Shown one piece after another: positions 7,776 through 14,599 of a stretch of 22,363 nt of DNA. The number at the start of each line of letters is the position of its first letter. Positions within the stretch are counted from its first letter, which is position 1. The position numbers were made by a program, and so were the translations under genes. The notes under the pieces were generated by a model. That model was not told the origin of the DNA and ran no database searches. It was given only the letters and a program-made list of their open reading frames with translations. This stretch comes from an uncultured Verrucomicrobia subdivision 3 bacterium (lineage in GTDB: Bacteria > Verrucomicrobiota > Verrucomicrobiae > Limisphaerales > UBA11358): NCBI GenBank assembly GCA_903847285.1, contig CAINDH010000111.1:1-22363 (forward strand), written 5' to 3'.

Positions 7776-8665
7776 CGCCGTCCTGGAGATTTGAGGCCGT
7801 TGATACCGCTTGGTCCGCCGGGTCCACCCGGCCCGCCGCCGGGGTGTTGCACGACCGAAGGCATCATGCCCGCCGGCATCGAGAACGCGCGGACGACGGA
7901 GATTTCTGGCGCGTTATTGCCCGTTTCCGTGTTGCCGCCGAGAACGATGCCCACACGCAACATGGGCGGAATGGAATTGGTGTTGTCCCACTCCGTCACC
8001 CAGTCGAGCTGGTTCGTGTCCCAACATTCCACGGCGAACGACTTCACGTTGCGCGCGAGGATGAGTGGATTTTTTTGCTCCTCCGGATCCATGTCCATCA
8101 GGATGGGATTTTGGCGTAGCGCGAGAACTTTATCGCCGCTCTCACCGGCTTCGATGGAAAAGGTCAGGCGACGCAAATTGAAATCACCGAACTTTCCGTT
8201 GCGCGGAAAGATGTCTGGCACGCGTGAGGCAAAGCTCAACACCGGGGCGTTGCCGTTTTCCACGATGAAGCTGTAATACTCCTGCGAAGCTTGGAACGAC
8301 TGACAGCACATCAGTGCGTCCTCGATGGTGCGAAGTGCCACGCGCTGCCGCTGCGCTTGTGCGGCGGCGGACAAACCCACCTGCGACGCGCGCGTCACCA
8401 GCGCCCACGTCGAATAAATCGCCGCCATGACCATCATGAAAATGGCGATGGCCACCATGATTTCAATGAGCGTGAAGCCACGTTCGTGTTTAAGTGGTGG
8501 CATTTTTCGCGCTGCGAAAAATCCGTCGCCGAGCGCAGCGTTAGGCGACGGCAATGCGTGCTGAAAATCTCCCGCCACAAAGTGCCCGCTGCGCGGGCAA
8601 ACAAAGTCGCAGCGCGACTTTGTCCACCGCGCCGCGCCCAAATTATTTTGATGCGGAAATGTCAT
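7772..8665 (-). CDS. gspJ: Type II secretion minor pseudopilin GspJ, with an unusual extended leader
   Basis: Prepilin-type protein with the classic cleavage site RG|FTLIEIMVAIAIFMMVMAAIY, then a GspJ-like body with repeated beta strands (LRRLTFSIEAGESGDKVLALRQNP, NVKSFAVECWD). The C-terminal tail is rich in Gly-Pro (HPGGGPGGPGGPSG). The ATG at 8665 overlaps the gspI stop (ATGA), like every other junction in this operon, but gives a 63-residue leader before the cleavage site, far longer than usual. The alternative ATG at 8503 gives a short conventional leader (MPPLKHERG). The extra 54 codons coincide with the four-hairpin array at 8502-8623, so they look like inserted repeat DNA read in frame. 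Confidence 0.85.
   Translation of the reverse strand: MTFPHQNNLGAARWTKSRCDFVCPRSGHFVAGDFQHALPSPNAALGDGFFAARKMPPLKHERGFTLIEIMVAIAIFMMVMAAIYSTWALVTRASQVGLSAAAQAQRQRVALRTIEDALMCCQSFQASQEYYSFIVENGNAPVLSFASRVPDIFPRNGKFGDFNLRRLTFSIEAGESGDKVLALRQNPILMDMDPEEQKNPLILARNVKSFAVECWDTNQLDWVTEWDNTNSIPPMLRVGIVLGGNTETGNNAPEISVVRAFSMPAGMMPSVVQHPGGGPGGPGGPSGINGLKSPGRR
8502..8623. repeat. Array of four perfect hairpins with related CGCnnnGCG centres
   Basis: Four adjacent perfect inverted repeats: ATTTTTCGC (8502-8510) with GCGAAAAAT (8514-8522), centre GCT; CCGTCGCC (8523-8530) with GGCGACGG (8544-8551), 13-nt centre containing CGCAGCG; TGCCCGC (8583-8589) with GCGGGCA (8593-8599), centre TGC; ACAAAGTCGC (8601-8610) with GCGACTTTGT (8614-8623), centre AGC. 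The arms are unrelated in sequence but the centres share a CGC-nnn-GCG or CGCAGCG core. The array lies between the gspI stop and the prepilin leader of gspJ and keeps the gspJ frame open. Confidence 0.8.
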
Positions 8666-9087
8666 CGGCTCAAGCCTCCTCCGTCCAGGCTGCCGGGCGG
8701 TGATTCCGGGCGGTAGAGCAACGTGGTGGTGCGCGAGATGATGTCCTGACTGCGAGTGCTTTGGATGACAAAATCGGCGCGGAATAATTTATTCGACTGC
8801 ACTTCGATGATTTCTCCCGTCCACTTGTAATCGTTGTAAGCCTTGCCCAGCAGGTCGCCGAGGTTGCCGGAATAAACACCCTCCACAAGTTTGTTCGTGA
8901 TGGAAAGCTGCGAGGCGAGCGCGCTGGCATCCACCAGCGGACGTTGTAACCGCCGCGCGTTGCTCAATGAAGTGGAGATGAGCCCGAGGATGGCAAACGT
9001 GCCCATGAATAAAATGCCGATGGCAATCATCACTTCGAGCAGCGAGAAGGCGTGGCGCAGTTTCTGGCTGGAAAAATTTATTTTCAT
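8662..9087 (-). CDS. gspI: Type II secretion minor pseudopilin GspI
   Basis: Short pseudopilin (141 aa) with the leader MKINFSSQKLRHA, then FSLLEVMIAIGILFMGTFAILGL, which has Glu at +5 and the long hydrophobic N-terminal helix. The residue before the cleavage site is Ala rather than Gly. The body has the LEVMIAIGIL start and the SNARRLQRPLVDASALASQL helix typical of GspI/PilV-like minor pseudopilins. The ATG overlaps the stop of the preceding gspH-like gene by 4 bp, and its own stop overlaps the gspJ ATG. Expected to be processed by the prepilin peptidase and to join GspJ and GspK at the pseudopilus tip. Confidence 0.85.
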   Translation of the reverse strand: MKINFSSQKLRHAFSLLEVMIAIGILFMGTFAILGLISTSLSNARRLQRPLVDASALASQLSITNKLVEGVYSGNLGDLLGKAYNDYKWTGEIIEVQSNKLFRADFVIQSTRSQDIISRTTTLLYRPESPPGSLDGGGLSR

Positions 9088-9593
9088 CGGTCCACGTCGC
9101 TCACGCGGGAATGGCCGGTGGCGAATTCCAGCGATATTTTGCGCCAGTTGCTCCGGTCATGCAACACGACCACCAACTCGTCGCAGGTTCCGTTCGGGAA
9201 AAAATTAACGCGCGCCCATTCCGACGCGCCGTAGTCTTGCTGGTTAATGTCGAGCATGGCGAAGTCGACATTGTCCGGCAGCTTCGCTTGGCTGACGTAG
9301 GTCGAGCCTTGCCCCGCGCCGCCGCCATCCACGGCGAAAGTTTTTTCGCCCGGATGAAAAACTACCGCCACGGTTTTCTGGGTGATGATGGCTTTGGCAC
9401 GGGCCGAGGCGCACACATCGGTCACATCGCTGATGGCTTTTCTCATGCCTTCCTTTTGCAACACCTTGATGATGGCCGGCATTCCCATCGCGCAGACGAG
9501 GCCGATGATGGCCACGACCACCATGATTTCAATGAGGGTGAAAGCGCGGCGAAACTTGGGGCTAAACACCTGAAACCTGAAAGGCAGTTTCAT
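9084..9593 (-). CDS. Type II secretion pseudopilin, GspH/FimT-like
   Basis: Prepilin-like protein (169 aa). The leader MKLPFRFQVFSPKFRRA is followed by FTLIEIMVVVAIIGLVCAMGMPAI, with E at +5 and Ala at -1. After the helix come the ISDVTDVCASARAKAIITQKTVAVVFHP segment and a beta-rich C-terminus (RVNFFPNGTCDELVVVLHD) typical of GspH/FimT minor pseudopilins. The NFFPNGTCDE pattern argues for GspH over the major pseudopilin GspG. The ATG overlaps the gspF TGA by 4 bp. No separate gspG is present in the window, so the major pseudopilin is either elsewhere or this protein takes that place. Confidence 0.8.
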   Translation of the reverse strand: MKLPFRFQVFSPKFRRAFTLIEIMVVVAIIGLVCAMGMPAIIKVLQKEGMRKAISDVTDVCASARAKAIITQKTVAVVFHPGEKTFAVDGGGAGQGSTYVSQAKLPDNVDFAMLDINQQDYGASEWARVNFFPNGTCDELVVVLHDRSNWRKISLEFATGHSRVSDVDR

Positions 9594-10858
9594 TTGATGG
9601 ACGAGATCAGCCTGAACATTGGCAGGAACAAGCTCATCATCAGGAAGCCGACCGCCACAGCCATCACGATGATTAGCGCCGGACCAATCAAATCGCTCAT
9701 CACGCGCAGCGCGATTTCCTGTTCCTTCTCGTATGTGTCCGCGAGGTTGTTGAGCGAACCGGGAACGTCGCCTGTTTCCTCGCCGATGCGCACCAAGTCC
9801 ACCATGAGCTGCGGAAACATTTTGCTCGCGGCCAACGGTTGCGCGAGCGTCTTGCCGTCCGTCACCGCTTCGCGGGTTTTGGCGATGGCTTCTTTCATGA
9901 ACACATTCGGGATGACTTGCTCGGTGATTTTCAACGCCATCAGCACCGGCACGCCGTTGTGCAGCAACGTGCCCAAAGTGCGTGTGAACTGGCCGAATAA
10001 ATTGACCTTTACCACGTTGCCAAACACCGGTGCGTTCAGGCGCCAGCCGTCCATCTTGCGCTTGCCCGCTGTGCTGGTCTTGAAACGGTGAAACAACACC
10101 GCCAACGCCAGCACTACAAAAATGAGCAGCCACCAATACGTCGTGAACAGATGGCTGCAGCCGATGAGAAATTTCGTCGGCAGAGGTAGTTCGATGTCGA
10201 AGCCCTTGAAAATTTCCACGAACTTTGGCATCACCGCCGTCATGAAGAGCACCACCAACATCAAGGCCACGCTGATGACCAGCGCGGGATAAATCATCGC
10301 GGATTTAAATTTCGCCTGCACATCGGAGAATTGTTGCAGACTCGTCGCCATGCGTCGCAAGACTTCCACCAGCTTGCCGCTCGTCTCGCCCGCGCGCACC
10401 ATGTTGACGTAAAGTTCAGAAAAAATCACCGGCTGGCGAACCATTGCGTCCGAGAGCGAGCGGCCTTCCGTCACTTCCTGCTTCAAACCACGGCTCACTT
10501 CGGCGGGAATTCCTTTTGTCGCGAGATGCGTCATGCTGTTCAGTGCCACCGTGAGCGGCATCCCCGAGTTCAGCAGATTTGCGAGCTGTGTGGTGAACGT
10601 GGCCAGCTCCTGCATCTTCGGCTTGCGCTGCTTGTTCAACTGCGCCGCCAGCGATGGCGGCAAAAACGACGCGAGGTTGACCGCCTTGTCCTTGCCTTTG
10701 GTGCTGGCCGCACCGCCGCCCTTGGCATCCGTCACGGAAATGGGGAAGAGGCCGCTGCGTTGGATTTGCGCCAGCGCGGCGGAACGATCCGGCACTTCGA
10801 GCACGCCCTCGACGAGTTCGCCGGAACGCTTGCGGGCTTTGTAAGAAAACTGCGGCAT
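9590..10858 (-). CDS. gspF: Type II secretion / type IV pilus inner-membrane platform protein GspF
   Basis: Polytopic assembly platform protein (422 aa) that contacts the GspE/PilB ATPase. The N-terminus MPQFSYKARKRSGELVEGVLEV is the standard GspF/PilC opening and fixes the start at 10858 rather than an upstream codon. Two T2SSF repeats are visible: the first about 85-210 (FTTQLANLLNSGMPLTVAL, VRAGETSGKLVEVLRRMA), the second about 290-412 (FTRTLGTLLHNGVPVLMALKI, VRIGEETGDVPGSLNNLA). Hydrophobic segments lie at about 220-245, 270-290 and 390-415. It is the first gene of the gspF-H-I-J-K unit; no gspE, gspD, gspL or gspM is nearby. Confidence 0.92.
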   Translation of the reverse strand: MPQFSYKARKRSGELVEGVLEVPDRSAALAQIQRSGLFPISVTDAKGGGAASTKGKDKAVNLASFLPPSLAAQLNKQRKPKMQELATFTTQLANLLNSGMPLTVALNSMTHLATKGIPAEVSRGLKQEVTEGRSLSDAMVRQPVIFSELYVNMVRAGETSGKLVEVLRRMATSLQQFSDVQAKFKSAMIYPALVISVALMLVVLFMTAVMPKFVEIFKGFDIELPLPTKFLIGCSHLFTTYWWLLIFVVLALAVLFHRFKTSTAGKRKMDGWRLNAPVFGNVVKVNLFGQFTRTLGTLLHNGVPVLMALKITEQVIPNVFMKEAIAKTREAVTDGKTLAQPLAASKMFPQLMVDLVRIGEETGDVPGSLNNLADTYEKEQEIALRVMSDLIGPALIIVMAVAVGFLMMSLFLPMFRLISSIK

Positions 10859-10920
10859 AAAGACTATTATCCAAAACCGGGCGTTGGTGAAAGTTGCAAA
10901 ATACCTTTTTGCCGAAACCA

Positions 10921-11046
10921 TTTTAACCGACATAGATGCAGATGGGGCAAAACCGTGGCTGTAACGAGATTCAGTCGCCAGTGCTTGAATAATTTTTCGG
11001 GGCACACTGAATGCAGTTGTGTATCTGCGTTCATCTGCGGTTAAAA
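10921..11046. repeat. Long imperfect intergenic palindrome (copy A)
   Basis: The ends TTTTAACCG (10921-10929) and CGGTTAAAA (11038-11046) are perfect 9-bp inverted repeats. Inward, the right side has the roughly 10-bp periodic ATCTGCGTTC / ATCTGCGGTT and the left side has AGATGCAGATG, so the arms pair imperfectly. It fills most of the 254-bp gap (10859-11112) between divergent gspF and the small lipoprotein gene. Related in pattern to the palindromes at 15744, 17333 and 19291. A TTGACC close to 11077 could be a -35 box for the lipoprotein gene, but no good -10 partner is evident. Confidence 0.65.
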
Positions 11047-11112
11047 TTCAGAAGCGCCTTCAACATAAACTTGCTTGACCTGCGGGGTATTTCGCGTTTG
11101 ATTGTCGCCACT

Positions 11113-11511
11113 ATGAAATTGATAATTTTCTCCGTTCTCGCCGTCGCCGCCCTCGCTGCCACCGGCTGCGTCAAAACCGTCACTGATTCCAACGCCCTTG
11201 CCATCACCTGGAGCAAAGACTCCGTGGCAGGCCGTTACAACCGCACCGTGGATCAGGTGTATCAATCCGCCATCGCCGTGGTGCAAAAGAATGGCGTGCT
11301 GCTTACCGAATACATCCCGCACGACAACACTAACAACGTCCGCTCACTGCAAGGTCGCGTGAACGACCGCAAGGTTTGGGTGCGCGTCATGGCGGTTGAC
11401 CAACGGACTTCGCAGGTGGATGTGCAGGCGCGCTCAACGTGGGGCGTGAGCGATGTGGATCTCACTCATCAGCTTGAAAAAGAAATCGCGCTGGAACTGT
11501 CCGCGCACTAA
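11113..11511 (+). CDS. Small DUF3568-like lipoprotein
   Basis: 132-aa lipoprotein: MKLIIFSVLAVAALAATGC gives a signal peptide and lipobox with Cys19. The body resembles the DUF3568 family: a helix NRTVDQVYQSAIAVVQKNGVLL followed by strands LQGRVNDRKVWVRVMAVDQRTSQVDVQA and a final helix LTHQLEKEIALEL. The biochemical role of this family is not established. The ATG at 11113 is chosen because it starts the signal peptide; an upstream in-frame ATG lies inside the repeat. Monocistronic, with a probable terminator just downstream. Family assignment is from pattern memory, not a search. Confidence 0.75.
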   Translation: MKLIIFSVLAVAALAATGCVKTVTDSNALAITWSKDSVAGRYNRTVDQVYQSAIAVVQKNGVLLTEYIPHDNTNNVRSLQGRVNDRKVWVRVMAVDQRTSQVDVQARSTWGVSDVDLTHQLEKEIALELSAH

Positions 11512-12812
11512 GAAGGTTTTTTCGGCCCGCCGTATTTCAGGCCGATGTTCTGTTCATAAACGCCGAGCGCTACGCTCGGCGTTTTTTCTTTGCCCTTGAA
11601 ATCACCTTCCAGCCGCACGAGTCGGCGTTTCGTGTTTTCTGCCACCGGTAAATCAGGAAAGCGTTCGATGATTTGCTCCAGCGTGGCGCGCACTGTGGCT
11701 TGGTCGGCGCCGAGTTCAAACTGATAGTTCGCCAGCATATTCAGCCAGTTCGTGATCTGCTTGGGCGAATGACGCGGCTCGTCGATTAACTGCGACAGCT
11801 CCATCGTCGCCAAATCCAGCCGCTGAAAATCCCGCGCATAAATCGTGGCCAGCTTCTCGCGCGTTTCGGAATCATGCGGATGCGATTCCAGTTGCTGGAC
11901 GTAAGCCGCCGCGAGTTTGCCTGGCTCAATTTCCTTTGGCTTCAATAATTCTGAAGAGTCGCGCAATCCGACATTGTGCACACCCTGTGGCACTGCGATG
12001 CGCTGCCGGTCATGTTTGGCCAGTAAATGTTTTTCCATGTCATCCAGATGCGCGAGCCGCTGCTCCGCCTTCAGCGCCAGCTCCGTTCCTGGATAACGCG
12101 CGATAATTTTTCCCAACGCAGCCCGTGCCGAATCCACATCCACGCCGATTTTCAAATACCAGTCCGCCAGCGTCGTCCACGCGGCGGCAACCTGTTGTTC
12201 CGGCGCTTTCGCTGGTGCGCAGAATTTATTGAGCGTATTTTCCGCCGCCGCCAAGTCGTTTTGATTTTCCGCCTGAATGCTGGCGATGAGCATGATGCCC
12301 TCGAAGTCGTTTGGAAAACGTTCCATCTGTTTCCGCGCTTCTGCGATGGCTGCCGGGTAATCGGCCTTGTTGCGTTTGGCCTTGGCGATGGAATAAAACG
12401 GCTTGTCATCCGGGCGTTCGCTGCCGCCGTCTATCAGATTCGTCAGTGGCTTGGTGATGAATTCAATAATCGCATGCCGCCAGAGGATGTTCACGATAAT
12501 CCCCATGACTAGTGTCAGCAGTAGGCCATTGATGGCGTGGCCCCCACCCTGAGCGAAGGCGGGTTTGGCAATGTATAATTCGACATACAAGATGCCCGCA
12601 GTCAGAATCCATTTAATGATGAGCCATAGGGGAGCCTCACTGCTTTTGAGCGAATAGTAGAGCAGCCAGATCACAAAGCCCCCCACGAATGCTCCCCAAA
12701 AAATATTCATCACTTGTTGCATAAACCAACTGTTTGTCCCCTGCAAATTCAGGCCGTTCAAGTTCCGGCGCAAGTAAATACTTTTTGGCTGCCAAGTTCT
12801 GATTGGAATCAC
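11508..12812 (-). CDS. Membrane-anchored TPR-like protein
   Basis: The N-terminal part has about three hydrophobic segments (FWGAFVGGFVIWLLYYSL, LIIKWILTAGILYVELYI, INGLLLTLVMGIIVNILW). A long helical region follows with tetratricopeptide-like periodicity, for example FYSIAKAKRNKADYPAAIAEARKQMERFPND and ARAALGKIIARYPGTELALKAEQRLAHL. It may act as an inner-membrane scaffold; no enzyme motif is seen. The GTG start at 12812 overlaps the yraN stop (GTGA). An ATG at 12722, preceded by AGGGGA, would remove 30 residues and is an equally good start. The 3' end overlaps the convergent lipoprotein gene by 4 bp and contains that gene's probable terminator hairpin. Confidence 0.75.
   Translation of the reverse strand: MIPIRTWQPKSIYLRRNLNGLNLQGTNSWFMQQVMNIFWGAFVGGFVIWLLYYSLKSSEAPLWLIIKWILTAGILYVELYIAKPAFAQGGGHAINGLLLTLVMGIIVNILWRHAIIEFITKPLTNLIDGGSERPDDKPFYSIAKAKRNKADYPAAIAEARKQMERFPNDFEGIMLIASIQAENQNDLAAAENTLNKFCAPAKAPEQQVAAAWTTLADWYLKIGVDVDSARAALGKIIARYPGTELALKAEQRLAHLDDMEKHLLAKHDRQRIAVPQGVHNVGLRDSSELLKPKEIEPGKLAAAYVQQLESHPHDSETREKLATIYARDFQRLDLATMELSQLIDEPRHSPKQITNWLNMLANYQFELGADQATVRATLEQIIERFPDLPVAENTKRRLVRLEGDFKGKEKTPSVALGVYEQNIGLKYGGPKKPS
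11558..11587 (+). terminator. Rho-independent terminator for the lipoprotein gene, inside the opposing CDS
   Basis: AAACGCCGAGCG (11558-11569), loop CTA, CGCTCGGCGTTT (11573-11584): 12-bp perfect arms followed by a T run up to 11587. It lies 47 bp after the lipoprotein stop. On the opposite strand the same DNA encodes TPSVALGV near the C-terminus of the TPR protein. Confidence 0.75.
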
Positions 12813-13237
12813 GCGTAGCGATACGGCTTGGTCAGCGCAAATGAGTTAGGCAGATGGCGCACCTCGCGCACCGCACCGTCAAGCAGTAGCACTTCCACAA
12901 TGTCGAAACGGAATTTCACTGCCGGATTTTTCAACCGCCGCAGATAATCCAGTGCCGTCTGCGAGAGTAGTTTTTTCTTCCGCGCATCCACGGCATCGGC
13001 AGGGCGCGACCATTCTTCTGATGACCGTGTCTTCACTTCGATGAAGCAGAGACAATCGCCGTCGCGGAATATCAAATCAATCTCCCCGCGTTCCGAACGG
13101 AAATTTGCCGTAAGAAATTTTAGCCCCGCCTTTTGTAGAAATTTTTTCGCCGCCCGCTCGCCCAGTTCGCCTCGCCGTAGATGCTCCGGCTTGGGCTTTG
13201 CCGATAAATAATTCGTGATGGATGCGAGCCAGCCCAT
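12809..13237 (-). CDS. yraN: YraN/UPF0102 family endonuclease-like protein
   Basis: 142 aa, typical for the family. Visible markers are the N-terminal RRGELGERAAKKFLQKAG helix, then RSERGEIDLIFRDGDCLCFIEVKTRSS, the PD-(D/E)xK nuclease-like core (D of GEIDLI, E and K of IEVKTR). An arginine/lysine-rich helix KKKLLSQTALDYLRRL and the strand RFDIVEVL follow. The family resembles Holliday-junction resolvase-type nucleases, but its cellular job is not settled. It starts 18 bp after the amidohydrolase gene and overlaps the TPR gene start, so the three form one transcription unit; functional relation to pyrimidine breakdown is unlikely. Confidence 0.9.
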   Translation of the reverse strand: MGWLASITNYLSAKPKPEHLRRGELGERAAKKFLQKAGLKFLTANFRSERGEIDLIFRDGDCLCFIEVKTRSSEEWSRPADAVDARKKKLLSQTALDYLRRLKNPAVKFRFDIVEVLLLDGAVREVRHLPNSFALTKPYRYA

Positions 13238-13255
13238 GCCATTGTTCGCAGTCGT

Positions 13256-14506
13256 TCAGGTTTTTTTCTGAATCCACCGTATCGTCTTCTCCGCAAGCGT
13301 GTCGAAGGCGATGACGCATTGTTCAAGATGTTCTTCCTTGGTGTCTTCGATCTTATTGTGGCTGATGCCGTGCAAGCTTTGGACGAACATCATTACGGTG
13401 GGAATTCCCGCCGCCGCGACTTCCGCCGCATCGTGTAACGGCCCGCTCGGCAGGCGATGAACCTTGCCGCAGGTTTCGCGGATGGATTCATCGCACAGCG
13501 CGATAAGATCGTCGTTGAACGGACGCGGCGCGATTTGCCAGAGACGTTCCCAAGAAACTTGCACGTTGCCTTCGCTCGCAAATGTTTCGCTGGCGGTTTT
13601 GGCTTCGGACAACATGGTTGCGAGTTTTGAGGAATCCAAATGGCGCTGGTCTAGAGTGATGCGGCATTCTTCGACGACGCTCGTGACGATGCCGGGCTTG
13701 GTTGTGCAAGAGCCGATGGTGCAGACGCCGTTGCCGCTGCGCTCGGCGATCTTATAAATTTCCTGGCTCATCTTCGCCGCCGCGAGAAACGCGTCTTTGC
13801 GGCGATTCATCGGCGTGCTGCCAGAATGCGCCGCCTGACCGTGAAACGTGATCGCGTGACGTTCCACGCCAAATGTTCCCAGCACCGCGCCGAGCGGCAA
13901 ATCCAAATCCAGTAGCACCGGCCCTTGCTCGATGTGCAACTCAATGTAGGCGGCGGCGTTCTTGAGTTCTTTGTGGCTGTCCTTCACGCGCTCGAAATCA
14001 ATGCCGACATTTTTGAGAGCGTCAGGAAGTTTGATGCCTTGCTTGTCCACGAGACCGCGCGCTTCGTGCATGTCGAGATTGCCGGAGCAGGCAGATGAGC
14101 CGAAAAGACTTTTGCCGAACCGCGCGCCTTCTTCATCGGCCCAATCTACAAGGCGAATTGTGACGGGCGGCTTGCCGTTGTATTGCGCGGTGATCCGCCG
14201 CAAAATCTCCATGCCCGCCAACACATTTAGACATCCATCCAGCCACCCGCCGTTCGGCACGGAATCAATGTGTCCACCGATGACAAGGCATTTTTCGGAT
14301 TCGCCGCGCAACGTCGTCCAAAGATTTCCCGCCGCGTCGCGATGGATTTCTACGGGGAGCGATTCCAGTTTTTCCTGAAACCATTTACGGGCTGCAATCC
14401 ACGTCGGCGTGAAGGCGACACGCTGCGCGCCATTCTCATCGCCGGTGATCGCGCGAAGTTCCTTGAGTTCAGCGACGGTGCGTTGGGGGTTCAGCGATGA
14501 ATTCAT
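13256..14506 (-). CDS. M20-family N-carbamoyl amidohydrolase (beta-ureidopropionase / N-carbamoyl-amino-acid hydrolase / allantoate amidohydrolase family)
   Basis: Binuclear metal amidohydrolase (416 aa), expected to cleave N-carbamoyl-beta-alanine to beta-alanine, CO2 and NH3. Metal-site motifs: GGHIDSVPNGGWLDG (H79, D90), WADEEGARFGKSLFGSSAC (E125, E126), ELHIEQGPVLLD (H191, the family signature) and LHGISHNKIEDT (H383). The middle dimerisation domain carries HGQAAHSGSTPMNRRKDA. The ATG at 14506 has an upstream AGGA; a TTG 17 codons earlier is rejected because it precedes that site. Family members also act on N-carbamoyl-L-amino acids, allantoate or ureidoglycolate. The divergent preA/hydA island makes beta-ureidopropionase the best guess. 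Confidence 0.85.
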   Translation of the reverse strand: MNSSLNPQRTVAELKELRAITGDENGAQRVAFTPTWIAARKWFQEKLESLPVEIHRDAAGNLWTTLRGESEKCLVIGGHIDSVPNGGWLDGCLNVLAGMEILRRITAQYNGKPPVTIRLVDWADEEGARFGKSLFGSSACSGNLDMHEARGLVDKQGIKLPDALKNVGIDFERVKDSHKELKNAAAYIELHIEQGPVLLDLDLPLGAVLGTFGVERHAITFHGQAAHSGSTPMNRRKDAFLAAAKMSQEIYKIAERSGNGVCTIGSCTTKPGIVTSVVEECRITLDQRHLDSSKLATMLSEAKTASETFASEGNVQVSWERLWQIAPRPFNDDLIALCDESIRETCGKVHRLPSGPLHDAAEVAAAGIPTVMMFVQSLHGISHNKIEDTKEEHLEQCVIAFDTLAEKTIRWIQKKT

Positions 14507-14599
14507 GGCGCTGTTATTTTTCCTTTTGTGCAAAATTATTGTCGCCAATGCGTCCAAAGCGAGTTAAAAATTAAAAACGATTAACAAGGAATTAAACGT
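14507..14599. promoter_or_regulatory. Divergent control region of the pyrimidine catabolic island
   Basis: This 93-bp gap separates the start codons of the amidohydrolase (minus) and preA (plus), so both promoters must lie here or overlap the genes. It is AT-rich, with the runs GAGTTAAAAATTAAAAACG and TGCAAAATTATTG. AAGGA about ten bases before the preA ATG is a plausible ribosome binding site, as is AGGA on the other strand. I could not define convincing -35/-10 pairs or an operator. Confidence 0.4.

Noticed and set aside
9594..10136. Upstream extension of the gspH-like open frame into gspF
   Set aside because: The extension is Arg/Gly/His-rich shadow of gspF; the ATG at 9593 overlapping the gspF stop gives a normal prepilin leader.
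14507..14557. TTG start adding 17 residues to the amidohydrolase
   Set aside because: It reads through the AGGA ribosome-binding site and AT-rich divergent promoter region; homologues begin near the ATG at 14506.
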